A stretch of 64,000 bases of DNA from positions 1,947,501 through 2,011,500 of the forward strand of contig NZ_CP031395.1 in NCBI RefSeq assembly GCF_004328645.1, in the 5' to 3' direction. The position numbers were made by a program, and so were the translations under genes. The notes under the pieces were generated by a model that was not told the origin of the DNA, searched no databases, and worked only from the letters and a program-made list of their open reading frames with translations. The stretch is from Hylemonella gracilis. Lineage in GTDB: Bacteria; Pseudomonadota; Gammaproteobacteria; Burkholderiales; Burkholderiaceae_C. Below, in pieces: positions 28,378 through 37,167 of this stretch. The number at the start of each line of letters is the position of its first letter. The first letter of the stretch is position 1.

Positions 28378-29316
28378 ATGCCTGACACGAACACGCCTCA
28401 AGTTGCATCCGCCCGACGTTGCGGTCTGATTGCCATCGTCGGCAAGCCCAACGTCGGCAAGTCGACCCTGCTCAATGCCCTGGTGGGGCAGAAGATCAGC
28501 ATCACCTCGCGCAAGGCGCAGACCACCCGCCACCGCATCACGGGTATGCGCACCGAAGGCGCGACGCAGTTCGTGTTTGTCGACACGCCCGGCTTTCAGA
28601 CGCGGCACGGCAACGCGCTCAACCGCTCGCTCAACAAGACTGTGCAGGGCGCGGTGGGCGACGTCGATCTGGTGCTCTTTGTCGTCGAAGCCGGAAGCTT
28701 CAACCAGGCCGATGAGCAGGTACTCAAGTTGTTGGCCGAAGGTGTGCCCGTGCTGCTGATCGCCAACAAGCTTGACACCATCAAGCATCGCGCTGAACTG
28801 GCGCCCTGGCTGCAGGAGATGCAGCATCGGTTTGAACGCCTCGGTGCGAAGGCTGAGATGGTGCCGCTGTCGGCCAAGAATCCCAAGGACATCGAGCGCC
28901 TGCTCGGCATCTGCGAAAAATACCTGCCCGAACAGGATTGGTGGTACAGCGAAGACGAGCTGACCGACCGCAGCGAGAAATTTCTCGCGGGCGAGATCGT
29001 GCGCGAAAAATTGTTCCGCTTGACGGGGGACGAACTGCCCTACACCTCGACGGTGGTCATCGACAAGTTTGAGGAAGAGCCCGGCAAGACGGCCAGCCGT
29101 TTCGTCAAGATCGCCGCCACCATCGTCGTCGAGCGTGATGGCCACAAGGCCATGGTGATCGGTGACAAGGGCGAGCGGCTCAAGCGCATTGGCATGGAAG
29201 CGCGCCAGGAACTGGAGAAGCTGATGGACGCCAAGGTTTTCCTGGAGCTTTGGGTCAAGGTGCGTTCCGGTTGGGCTGATGACGAGGCCCGGGTCCGCTC
29301 CTTCGGATATGAATAG
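28378..29316 (+). CDS. era: GTPase Era
   Basis: An essential GTPase that binds 16S rRNA during 30S maturation. G1 is [17 protein letters not shown]2 [10 protein letters not shown]3 DTPGF, G4 NKLD and G5 PLSAKNP. The KH domain has [20 protein letters not shown]. At 312 residues it is usual. ATG 28378 follows a GGGGGG tract at 7 nt; an ATG two codons earlier is too close to it. Confidence 0.97.
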   Translation: MPDTNTPQVASARRCGLIAIVGKPNVGKSTLLNALVGQKISITSRKAQTTRHRITGMRTEGATQFVFVDTPGFQTRHGNALNRSLNKTVQGAVGDVDLVLFVVEAGSFNQADEQVLKLLAEGVPVLLIANKLDTIKHRAELAPWLQEMQHRFERLGAKAEMVPLSAKNPKDIERLLGICEKYLPEQDWWYSEDELTDRSEKFLAGEIVREKLFRLTGDELPYTSTVVIDKFEEEPGKTASRFVKIAATIVVERDGHKAMVIGDKGERLKRIGMEARQELEKLMDAKVFLELWVKVRSGWADDEARVRSFGYE

Positions 29317-29357
29317 GATCCCCCCCGTTGCGCTCCCACATCGTGTGGGTCGACATA

Positions 29358-29410
29358 CCCCCTCGAGGGGGCGCACCCAGTGGTCCGGCAAAGCCGGTTC
29401 CACGGGTGCT
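29358..29410. repeat. Hairpin repeat, copy A (era-recO gap)
   Basis: A palindrome CCCCCTCGAGGGGG is followed by a hairpin at 29374-29408: CACCC, GTGG and CCGGC pair with GCCGG, CCAC and GGGTG around an AAA loop. Copies at 56284-56324 and 61592-61653 share the layout with compensatory base changes. Confidence 0.75.
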
Positions 29411-29437
29411 CTGGCCTGAGATTCGCGGGCTGCATGC

Positions 29438-30186
29438 ATGGTCACCCGGCGCATCACGGACGAGCCGGCCTTCGTGCTCCACCGCTACGACTGGAGTGAA
29501 ACCAGCCTGATCCTGGAGGTGTTCACGCGCCACCATGGACGACTGGCGCTGGCGGCCAAGGGCGTGAAGCGCCCGACATCCAGTTTTCGCCCCGTGCTAT
29601 TGCCCTTGCAACCCTTGCGCCTGGGCTACGGCGGCGAAGGCGAGGTGCGCACCCTGAAAAGCGCCGAATGGGCGGGGGGCATGTCATGCCCACCGGCGAT
29701 GCGCTGCTTTCGGGGTATTACCTGAACGAGTTGCTGATCCGCCTGCTTGCCCGCGATGACCCGCATCCGGTGCTGTTCGACATCTACACCCAGGTGGTGC
29801 GCCTGCTGGCGTCCGAGCACGGCGAGGTGTTGCAGGCGTCGCTGCGGGCCTTTGAGTTGCTGATGTTGCGCGAGGCGGGCTTGTTGCCGGCTCTGGACAT
29901 GCAAACCTTGACTCTGGGCCCGCTGGAGGCACGTGCCGTCTATTGCCTGGTGCCCGAGGGCGGCTTGCGCCTGGCGCAGGCCCAGGACCGCGCCACGCTG
30001 GATGGCACCCAATGGCGGGCCCTGCATGTTGCGCTGGCGCCCGAGGCGTCCTTCCTCGATGCCGTGCGGGCCTGCGCCGCGGTGGCGTCCGAGCTCAAGC
30101 CGCAGCTGCGGGCCTTGCTCCACTACCATTGTGGCGGTGGGACTTTGCGTACCCGCCAACTGATGATGGATATCCAAAGTCTTTGA
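29438..30186 (+). pseudogene. recO: DNA repair protein RecO, frameshifted
   Basis: RecO loads RecA on SSB-coated DNA in the RecFOR pathway. The first frame gives the OB-fold N-terminus ([39 protein letters not shown], to about 29673). The rest ([30 protein letters not shown] through [17 protein letters not shown]) is in the next frame. Seven Gs instead of six at 29674-29679 would restore [24 protein letters not shown], the normal sequence. Intact length would be about 250 residues. It lies between era and pdxJ as usual. Either inactivated or a sequencing miscall. Confidence 0.9.
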
Positions 30187-30190
30187 AATC

Positions 30191-30949
30191 ATGACCCCCA
30201 CCACCGCACTTTCGGTCAACGTCAACAAGGTGGCGCTGCTGCGCAACACCCGTCACCTGGACATTCCCAGCGTCACACGCGCAGCCACGCTGTGCCTGCA
30301 GGCCGGCGCGCAGGGCATCACCGTGCATCCACGTCCGGACGAACGGCATATCCGCGCGCGCGACGTGCATGAACTCGCGGAACTGTTGAAGGCTTGGCCC
30401 GGTCGCGAATACAACATCGAGGGCAACCCTTTCCATAACCTGATGGATTTCATCCGTGTCGTGCGACCCCACCAGGCGACTTTCGTGCCTGACAGTGAGG
30501 GGCAGTTCACGAGTGACCACGGTTGGCAACTGTCCGAGCCAGGCGCGGATGACGCTGAGCGCTTGCAGCCCCTGATCGCCGAATGCCATACGCTGGGCGT
30601 GCGCGTGAGCCTGTTCATGGACGCCGAGCCACAGGTGATGACTGCCGCCAAGTCCCTGGGCGCGGATCGGGTGGAGCTCTACACCGAGCCCTACGCAGCC
30701 GCCCACGGGGGTGCCGCTCAGGCCGTGCAACTCCAGCGCTTCGCCGCCGCCGCCCGCGCCGCGCGGGACGCGGGGCTGGACGTGAACGCCGGCCACGACC
30801 TCAACCGCGGCAACCTCACGGATTTCCTGCGTGCCGTGCCCGGCGTGAAGGAGGTCTCCATCGGCCACGCGCTGATCGCCGATGCGCTCGAGCTGGGTTA
30901 TGCCGCCACGGTGCAGGACTATCTGCGCTGCATCCGTGAAACGGCATGA
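30191..30949 (+). CDS. pdxJ: Pyridoxine 5'-phosphate synthase
   Basis: Closes the pyridoxine ring from 1-deoxyxylulose 5-phosphate and 3-amino-2-oxopropyl phosphate in vitamin B6 synthesis. The TIM-barrel landmarks are [54 protein letters not shown] and VNAGHDLN. At 252 residues it is typical. It starts 5 bp after recO and is followed by acpS, the conserved recO-pdxJ-acpS order. Confidence 0.97.
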   Translation: MTPTTALSVNVNKVALLRNTRHLDIPSVTRAATLCLQAGAQGITVHPRPDERHIRARDVHELAELLKAWPGREYNIEGNPFHNLMDFIRVVRPHQATFVPDSEGQFTSDHGWQLSEPGADDAERLQPLIAECHTLGVRVSLFMDAEPQVMTAAKSLGADRVELYTEPYAAAHGGAAQAVQLQRFAAAARAARDAGLDVNAGHDLNRGNLTDFLRAVPGVKEVSIGHALIADALELGYAATVQDYLRCIRETA

Positions 30950-30959
30950 GGGAGTGACG

Positions 30960-31352
30960 ATGATCTACGGCATCGGCACCGACATCTGCGACGTGCGTCG
31001 CATCCGGGCCAGTTTCGAGCGCCGGGGCGAGCGATTCGCCCGGCATGTGCTCGGCGAGGCCGAGTTGAAGGTCTGGTTGGCCCGCAGCGCGCGCTGGCCC
31101 GACCGCGGCCTGCGTTACCTGGCCACGCGCTTCTCGGCCAAGGAGGCTTTCAGCAAGGCCATTGGTCTGGGCATCCACATGCCCATGACCTGGCGCAGTT
31201 GCGAGATCCTCAACCACGCCAGCGGCCAACCCTACATCCGCCTCGGCGGTGAGCTCAAGACCTGGTTCGAAACCCAGGGCCTGCGCGCCCACGTGACCGT
31301 GACCGACGAAACCGACTACGCCGCCAGCTTCGTCGTGGTCGAAAAAGACTGA
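30960..31352 (+). CDS. acpS: Holo-ACP synthase
   Basis: Transfers phosphopantetheine from CoA to the serine of AcpP. Motifs are [17 protein letters not shown] (magnesium aspartate) and [18 protein letters not shown]. At 130 residues it is usual. ATG 30960 gives MIYGIGTDI; the frame extending upstream overlaps pdxJ and is not family-like. It ends with [18 protein letters not shown]. Confidence 0.96.
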   Translation: MIYGIGTDICDVRRIRASFERRGERFARHVLGEAELKVWLARSARWPDRGLRYLATRFSAKEAFSKAIGLGIHMPMTWRSCEILNHASGQPYIRLGGELKTWFETQGLRAHVTVTDETDYAASFVVVEKD

Positions 31353-31363
31353 AAACCCACGCC

Positions 31364-32458
31364 ATGATTGCCAACCTTTCCCAGCACGCACCCCTCGTCA
31401 TCGACGTGGCGGGGCTGTCCCTCACCGACGACGACCGCCGCCGCCTCGCGCATCCCCTGGTCGGCGGTGTGATCCATTTCGCGCGCAACTGGCAGAGCCG
31501 CGCCCAGCTGACCACGCTCAACGACGAGATCAAGTCGCTGCGCCCCGATCTGTTGGTCTGCGTGGACCACGAAGGCGGCCGTGTCCAACGCTTCAAGACC
31601 GATGGTTTCACGCACCTGCCCGCCATGCGACGCCTGGGTGAACTCTGGATGAAGGACGCGATGGCGGCTACCAATGCCGCCACCGCCTGTGGCCAGGTGC
31701 TCGCTGCCGAGTTGCGCGCCTGTGGTGTCGATCTGAGTTTCACGCCCGTGCTGGACCTGGACTGGGGGCCCTCCGGTGTCATTGGCGACCGCGCCTTCCA
31801 CCCGGACGCCCGCGTGGCCACACTGCTGGCCAAGAGCCTGATGCACGGCCTGCTGCAGGCCGGCATGGCCAACTGCGGCAAGCACTTCCCTGGCCACGGT
31901 TTCGTCGCGGCGGATTCCCACACCGACATTCCCGTGGACCGGCGCAGCCTCAAGGCCATCCTGACTGACGATGCCCAGCCCTACGCCTGGCTGAACACCA
32001 CGCTGGCCAGCGTGATGCCCGCGCACGTCGTCTACCCCAAGGTGGACACGCGCCCAGCGGGTTTCTCCAGCACCTGGCTCAACGACATTCTGCGCACGCG
32101 CCTGGGCTTCACGGGCGCGATCTTCAGCGACGACCTCAGCATGGCCGGCGCGCGCGTGATCGAGGGCCGGTCCGTCAGCACCACCGAAGCCGCACTGGCC
32201 GCCCTCACGGCAGGCTGTGACCTTGTGCTGCTCTGCAACCAGAGCGTGGTGGCGCAGGACGGCGCGAATGGCGTGCAAGGCGCGCCCATCGATGAGCTGA
32301 TCGATGGCCTGGCCGAGGCGCAGATCAAAGGCCGCTGGCTGCCCTCCGAAGCCAGCGAACAGCGTCGCCTCGATTTGCTGCCGCGCATACCCGCACTGGA
32401 TTGGGACGCCTTGATGGTCGACCCGACCTATGTCCGGGCCTTGGAGTTGCTGCCGTGA
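31364..32458 (+). CDS. nagZ: Beta-N-acetylhexosaminidase
   Basis: A cytoplasmic glycoside hydrolase of family 3 in cell-wall recycling; it removes GlcNAc from anhydromuropeptides. VCVDHEGGRVQRFK and DLSFTPVLDLDW are family blocks. The catalytic loop is NCGKHFPGHGFVAADSH, and the nucleophile Asp is in GAIFSDDLSMAGA. At 364 residues it is typical. It follows acpS after 11 bp and is the last gene of the lepA-rnc-era run. Confidence 0.96.
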   Translation: MIANLSQHAPLVIDVAGLSLTDDDRRRLAHPLVGGVIHFARNWQSRAQLTTLNDEIKSLRPDLLVCVDHEGGRVQRFKTDGFTHLPAMRRLGELWMKDAMAATNAATACGQVLAAELRACGVDLSFTPVLDLDWGPSGVIGDRAFHPDARVATLLAKSLMHGLLQAGMANCGKHFPGHGFVAADSHTDIPVDRRSLKAILTDDAQPYAWLNTTLASVMPAHVVYPKVDTRPAGFSSTWLNDILRTRLGFTGAIFSDDLSMAGARVIEGRSVSTTEAALAALTAGCDLVLLCNQSVVAQDGANGVQGAPIDELIDGLAEAQIKGRWLPSEASEQRRLDLLPRIPALDWDALMVDPTYVRALELLP

Positions 32459-32516
32459 TGGCCATACAGCCCTCCGAAGGTGGGCACGGCAGCCCGCAAC
32501 GCAAGAAGGTACTTCC

Positions 32517-32855
32517 ATGAGTGATGCCCTCGCCCCATTTGCCCGTCTTCCCGAGCCGCCGTATTACGCGGTGATCTTTTCCTCCCGCCGCACGCCGGGG
32601 GAGGGTGATTACGGCGCCATGGCCGAGCGCATGGTGGAACTGGCGGCGCAGCAAGCCGGTTTTCTGGGCGTGGAAAGCGTGCGCGGCGCCGACGGCTTTG
32701 GCATCACCGTGTCGTACTGGCGCAGCGAGGAAGACATCGTCGCCTGGCGCCGCCATGCCGAGCATCAGGTGGCGCAGGCGCAGGGTCGCGCGCAGTGGTA
32801 CGAGCATTACGAACTGCGCGTGGCGCGGGTTGAACGGGCCTGGGGCGGGCCGTGA
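32517..32855 (+). CDS. ABM-superfamily (antibiotic biosynthesis monooxygenase-like) protein
   Basis: A 112-residue dimeric alpha-beta-barrel-type protein. YYAVIFSSRR, AAQQAGFLGVESVRGADGFGITVSYWRSEEDIVAWRRHAEH and WYEHYELRVARVER are the usual ABM strand-helix blocks. Such proteins range from quinol monooxygenases to haem-degrading enzymes, but many have no known substrate. AGAAGG lies before ATG 32517. It follows nagZ after 58 bp on the same strand and is convergent with ridA. Confidence 0.85.
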   Translation: MSDALAPFARLPEPPYYAVIFSSRRTPGEGDYGAMAERMVELAAQQAGFLGVESVRGADGFGITVSYWRSEEDIVAWRRHAEHQVAQAQGRAQWYEHYELRVARVERAWGGP

Positions 32856-32876
32856 GCCCACCGGCCGGCCGCCGTG

Positions 32877-33266
32877 TCAGCGGCGGGCGATGAAGTCGAT
32901 CTCGACGCGTGCGCCCTTGGCCAGGCCGCTGACACCCACGCAGGTGCGGGCGGGTAGCCGCCCAGCCGCAAAGTAGCCGCGGTAGACGGCGTTCATGCGC
33001 TCGTAGTCTTCCTCGAAATGGGTCAGAAAGATGCGCGCCGAGAGCACATGCGAGAGATCCAGCCCGCAGCCCTCCAGCACGGTGCGCAGGTTGCCCATCA
33101 CGGCGTGCGTCTGGGCCTCGATGCCTTCGGGGTACGGCGTGTCGATCGAAGTTCCGGTGAAAGGCATCTGACCCGTCACGAAAACCCAGCCATCGGCCTC
33201 AACGGCGTGGCTGAAAGGGGCGACCGGGTCGGGCGCGCCGCCGATCATGTGGAAGAGTGGGGGCAT
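32877..33266 (-). CDS. RidA/YjgF-family protein
   Basis: RidA-type proteins hydrolyse reactive enamines and imines released by PLP enzymes. Conserved parts are GWVFVTGQMPF, EAQTHAVMGNLRTVLEGCGLDLSHVLSARIFLTHFEEDYERMN and the active-site arginine in ARTCVGVSGLAKGARVEIDFIA. At 129 residues it is standard. ATG 33266 follows GGAG at good spacing; another ATG four codons upstream is possible. It is divergent from the AraC regulator, so it may be regulated with the amide locus. Confidence 0.9.
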   Translation of the reverse strand: MPPLFHMIGGAPDPVAPFSHAVEADGWVFVTGQMPFTGTSIDTPYPEGIEAQTHAVMGNLRTVLEGCGLDLSHVLSARIFLTHFEEDYERMNAVYRGYFAAGRLPARTCVGVSGLAKGARVEIDFIARR

Positions 33267-33363
33267 GGTGTTCTCCATTTCAGGTTGGTGGTCAAAGCAA
33301 GTTCCGGCCCGGTGAAATGGCATGCATCTTGCGCATTTTGGGGGCTCCACGGGGGCCACACGC

Positions 33364-34448
33364 ATGCGCTTCAAGCAGTTCACCACCGAGTCCTACCCCG
33401 TGCACCAACGGCTGCGCGTGTGGAGCGAGGCACTCAGTCCGCACCGGTTGCAGCCTGTGCTGGCATCCGGCGCGGCGCCCTTGTACGGCACCTTGGCCGA
33501 CGGACGGACCAGTCGGGGCGTGGGTCTGGCGCGCATTGCCTCGTCGCCCCAGACATTGGCGCATGTGCGAGGCGAGGCGGATCAGGTCTGGCTGATCTTG
33601 CACCAGGCTGGGGAAGCCTCGTGGCGGCATGAGGGCGGTGAGCTGGTGCAGCTCGCGCCGGGCGACATCGTGTACGGACCGGCGCAGGCCGAGGCGAGCG
33701 CCGTCTTCCACACCGATTTCCGCCAGTTCCGGGTGTCTCTGCCGGGCAGCGCGCTCAAGGCCAGGTTGCCGCAAGGTGGTGGTGTCGTGTCGGGTCATCT
33801 GTCCGGACAGGGTGGCATGGGCCGCCTGATTGCCGGGACGCTGGGGGGCTGGCCGAAGCCCTGGATGCCTTGAGCGATGAGGAGATTGCACCGGTCGAAC
33901 TGTCGCTCTCGGAGCTCCTGGCCAGCAGCCTGGCCGCGCGGCGCGACGCAGGTGCCGCCAGCCCCACGCAGGCGGCCACGCTGCGGCGGGTGTGTCAGTT
34001 CATCGAGGGCATTTTGAGCGACCCGGAACTGACGCTTGCCATGGTCGCCACGCACGAACGGATCTCCGAACGCCTGGTGCAGAAACTGTTCGAGGGCATG
34101 GGCCTGAGTTTCACCACCTATGTGCGTCAGCGGCGGCTGGACCGCTGCCGTGCCGACCTTGCCAATCGCCAGTACGGGCATCTTTCGATTTCCGACATCT
34201 GTTTCCGTTGGGGCTTCAACGACGCGGCGCATTTCAGCCATGCCTTTCGTGACCACTACCAGATGTCGCCGCGCCAGTTCCGCCAGCAAGCCAACGAGGC
34301 CAGCCAGCAAACACTGCGCAAGCGCATCCAGCGCGGCTGGCCCACGGGGTATTTCGAGACCCCGGCCGCAGCACCGCCCCCGGGCGAGCACCGGGCGCCT
34401 CATGACACGCACGACGCACGCGATGGCGCGCCATCTGGTGCCGCCTTC
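33364..34448 (+). pseudogene. AraC/FeaR-like transcriptional regulator, frameshifted
   Basis: The N-terminal ligand/dimer domain (MRFKQFTTESYPVHQRLRVWSEAL through SLPGSALKARLP) is in one frame. It stops at about 33873. Restoring one G in the run 33843-33848 continues it as TLGGLAEALDALSDEEIAPVE. The helix-turn-helix pair follows (LAMVATHERISERLVQKLF; ISDICFRWGFNDAAHFSHAFRDHYQMSPRQFRQ). It resembles FeaR-type regulators of amine/amide catabolism. The restored frame has no stop before the amidase begins. A further missing base near C5G3 (34377-34384) would end the regulator at 34403-34405, overlapping an ATG at 34402. It probably controls the neighbouring amidases, ABC importer or ridA. Confidence 0.8.
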
Positions 34449-35755
34449 GTGACGTCGGCGACAGCTGGTGCCGGTGGCGTGGCCGGACGGCATCACCATC
34501 TGCCGGCCACGGCCGAGACCATCCATTGGGGTTATTTCAGTCACGCCATCGCACCCGCGCTGACCATCGCCTCCGGCGACATCGTGACCATCGAGACGCT
34601 GACCCAGCATGCCTACGATGACCATGAACGCATGATCAAGGGCGATTCGGGGCGGAAAGCGTGTTCCATTGGACGAAGGAGCGCAAGGCCGTGGACCGAC
34701 GTGGCGCGGGTCCGGCCGATGCCTCGATCTATGGTCGTGGCAGCGGCGAGGGGTTCGGCGTGCACATCCTGACCGGCCCCGTTGCGGTTGACGGCGCGGA
34801 ACCCGGCGACGTGCTGGAAGTGCGCATCCTCGATCTGGCGCCGCGCCTGGCGGCCAACGCGAAGTACGAGGGTCGGGCCTTCGGCAGCAACGCCGCCGCC
34901 TGGTGGGGGTTTCACTACGACGACTTGCTGGAGGAGCCAAAGCCGCGCGAGGTGGTCACGATCTACGAGGTGGATTGCAATCCGGGCCAAGCAGCGCACA
35001 AGTGGTGCGCCCACGCGGTCTACAACTTCCGCTGGACGCCACAGACCGACCCCGACGGTGTGCTGCACGCCACCATCGACTACCCCGGTGTGCCGGTGGA
35101 CAGGGCGTCCATCGTCGAGAACCACGAGGTGCTGAGGGGCGTAAAGATTCCCGTGCGTCCTCATTTCGGCGTGATCGCCCTGGCCCCGGCCGAGACGGGG
35201 CTGGTCGATTCGGTGCCGCCGTCCTACTTCGGCGGCAATCTCGACAACTGGCGCATCGCCAGAGGCGCGACGGTCTATCTGCGCGTGGCGGTTGGCGGTG
35301 GCCTGCTCTCGGTGGGCGACCCACATGCGTCGCAGGGCGACAGCGAACTCTGCGGCACGGCCATCGAATGCTCCCTGACCGGCGTGTTCCAAATCATCCT
35401 GCACAAGGCGGCGGACTTGCGCGACGAGCCCTACGCTGACATCGACTACCCGCTGGTCGAGACGGCCGATGAATGGGTGTTGCACGGCTTTTCGCATCCG
35501 AACTACATGAAGGAACTGGGCGAGAAAGCGCGCAGCCTGATCTACGAAAAATCCTCGCTCGATCCGGCCATGCGCGATGCCTTTCGCAAGACCCGGCGTT
35601 TTCTGATGACGGCCATGGGATTGACGGAGGACGAAGCCATATCGCTCATGTCCGTGGCCGTGGATTTCGGTGTCACGCAAGTCGTGGACGGCAACTGGGG
35701 CGTACATGCCGTGATCCGTAAATCGCTGTTCGATGGACGGAAGAAGGGGGCTTGA
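34449..35755 (+). pseudogene. Acetamidase/formamidase-family protein 1, frameshifted
   Basis: The FmdA/AmdA family hydrolyses formamide, acetamide or related short amides to ammonia and the acid. The beginning (HHHLPATAETIHWGYFSHAI...DDHERMIKGDSG) is in the frame of the AraC gene; the rest starts in another frame at ESVFHWTKERKAV. One extra G in the run 34649-34652 gives KGDSGAESVFHWTKERKAV, matching paralogue 2. Conserved blocks are GVHILTGPVAVDGAEPGDVLEVRI, AVYNFRWTPQTDPDGV, GGLLSVGDPHASQGDSELCGTAIE and VDFGVTQVVDGNWGVHA. Intact length would be about 435 residues. GTG 34449 is a tentative start without a clear ribosome site. Confidence 0.85.
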
Positions 35756-35771
35756 AACGGCCGTTCGGTTC

Positions 35772-35888
35772 GCGCTGAGCCTGTCTGTGCGAAACGCCGC
35801 CACGCCATCGTGGCCTGCGTTGCACGAAGGGCGCGCCCCGTACCACTCGTGCAACGCCAACGCCGCAGCGTTCGGACAGGCTCAGCGC
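35772..35888. repeat. Cloverleaf-like inverted-repeat element between the two amidase genes
   Basis: Outer 14-bp perfect arms GCGCTGAGCCTGTC (35772-35785) and GACAGGCTCAGCGC (35875-35888) enclose two inner hairpins: GCCACG/CGTGGC (35799-35814) and GTTGCACGA/TCGTGCAAC (35819-35855). The loop of the latter holds the palindrome GGGCGCGCCC. The right outer arm covers the stop codon of amidase 2. It may act as a bidirectional terminator; the arm resembles GAGCCTGTC-type intergenic repeats that I recall from related genomes. Confidence 0.75.
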
Positions 35889-37132
35889 TTCTGCTGAAAC
35901 ACGCTCTTGCGTATCGAGCCATGCACCCCCCAGTTGCCGTCCACCACCTGGGTCACGCCAAAATCCGCCGCGACCGACATGAGCGCAATTGCTTCATCTT
36001 CGCTGAGCTTGTGCACCGTCATCAAGAAGCGCCGCAGCTTGCGGAAGGCATCGCGCATGGCTGGGTCAAGCGAAGCTTTGTCGCCGACGGTGGTCTGGCC
36101 TTGCGGCCCCAGCGTTGCCAGGTAGTTGGCAAAGGTGAAACCATAGACCGACCACTGTTCATCCGTCTCCAGCAGCGGGTGTTCCAGTCCTTCGAGCAAG
36201 GTACCCGCAAGCTGGTTCTTCTTGTGCAGCACGAATTCAAACTCGCCCGTCAGTGAGCATTCGATGGCCGTGCCGCCGAGTTCGCTGTCGCCCTGCGCCG
36301 CGTGCGGATCGCCAACCGAGAAGAAGGCACCGGCCACGGCCACGGGGTAGTACATGCGGGCGCCCTTGCCGATGCGCCAGTCGTCGATGTTGCCGCCGGT
36401 GTAGCTGGGTGGAATCGAGCTGACGTAATCGGACTCGGACGGCGCCAGGCCCATGGTGCCGAAGTGCAGGCGCGCCGGCACCTGGACGTTGGGCAGGATG
36501 TTCTCGCGCTTCCTGACCTTGCTGTGATCGACCTTCACGCCGGGGTAGTCGATGGTGGCGTGCAGCACGCCGTCGGGGTCGGTCTGCGGCGTCCAGACAT
36601 AGTTGTAGACGGCGCGGGCGACGGGCGCTTCACGATCCGAGGCATCGAGTTCGAAGATGGTGATGACTTCGCGCGGCTTGGGTTCCTCGATCAGGTCGCG
36701 GTACTGGAACCCCCAGTTGGCTGCCGCGTTGCTGCCGAAGCAGCGTCCCGCATGGCCGGGGCCGCAGCTCGGGCGCGGCAGCACGTCGAGGATGCGCACC
36801 TCCAGCACGTCGCCGGGTTCAGCGCCCTCGACGGCCACGGGGCCGGTCAGCAGGTGCACGCCCACGCCTTCGCCCTCGCCGATCTGGAAGGGGCCGGTGG
36901 TCGGACCCGCGCCGCGCCGGGGCATGGCCTTGTGCTCGGGGGTCCACGCGAAAATGGATTCCGCGCCGGCGTCACCGGCCACCATGCGTTCGTGGTCGTC
37001 GTTGGCATGGTGGGTCAGGGTTTCGATGGTGACGCGGTCGCCGGAACGAACGGTCAGGGCCGGCGCGACGGCCTTGCTGAAGTAGCCCCAGTGCACGGTC
37101 TGGGGCGAAACGCGGAGCAGATGTTGTTTCAT
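35882..37132 (-). CDS. Acetamidase/formamidase-family protein 2
   Basis: An intact paralogue of the broken amidase, convergent with it, 416 residues. It starts MKQHLLRVSPQTVHWGYFSKAVAPAL; the frame open further upstream is a shadow of the transporter gene. Blocks are THHANDDHERMVAGDAGAESIFAW, GVHLLTGPVAVEGAEPGDVLEVRILD, YVWTPQTDPDGVLHATIDYPG, SVGDPHAAQGDSELGGTAIECSLTG and GVTQVVDGNWGVHGSI. It follows the ABC permease-ATPase by 35 bp and the binding-protein gene, so uptake and hydrolysis are probably co-expressed. The natural substrate is not told by sequence. Confidence 0.92.
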   Translation of the reverse strand: MKQHLLRVSPQTVHWGYFSKAVAPALTVRSGDRVTIETLTHHANDDHERMVAGDAGAESIFAWTPEHKAMPRRGAGPTTGPFQIGEGEGVGVHLLTGPVAVEGAEPGDVLEVRILDVLPRPSCGPGHAGRCFGSNAAANWGFQYRDLIEEPKPREVITIFELDASDREAPVARAVYNYVWTPQTDPDGVLHATIDYPGVKVDHSKVRKRENILPNVQVPARLHFGTMGLAPSESDYVSSIPPSYTGGNIDDWRIGKGARMYYPVAVAGAFFSVGDPHAAQGDSELGGTAIECSLTGEFEFVLHKKNQLAGTLLEGLEHPLLETDEQWSVYGFTFANYLATLGPQGQTTVGDKASLDPAMRDAFRKLRRFLMTVHKLSEDEAIALMSVAADFGVTQVVDGNWGVHGSIRKSVFQQKR

Positions 37133-37167
37133 GGGCGTTCTTCCGAAAAATACGAGGCCTGAATCCG

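Noticed and set aside
28363..28378. A G6 run just before the era start
   Set aside because: It lies outside the coding frame and serves as the purine-rich ribosome site region; no frame is broken.
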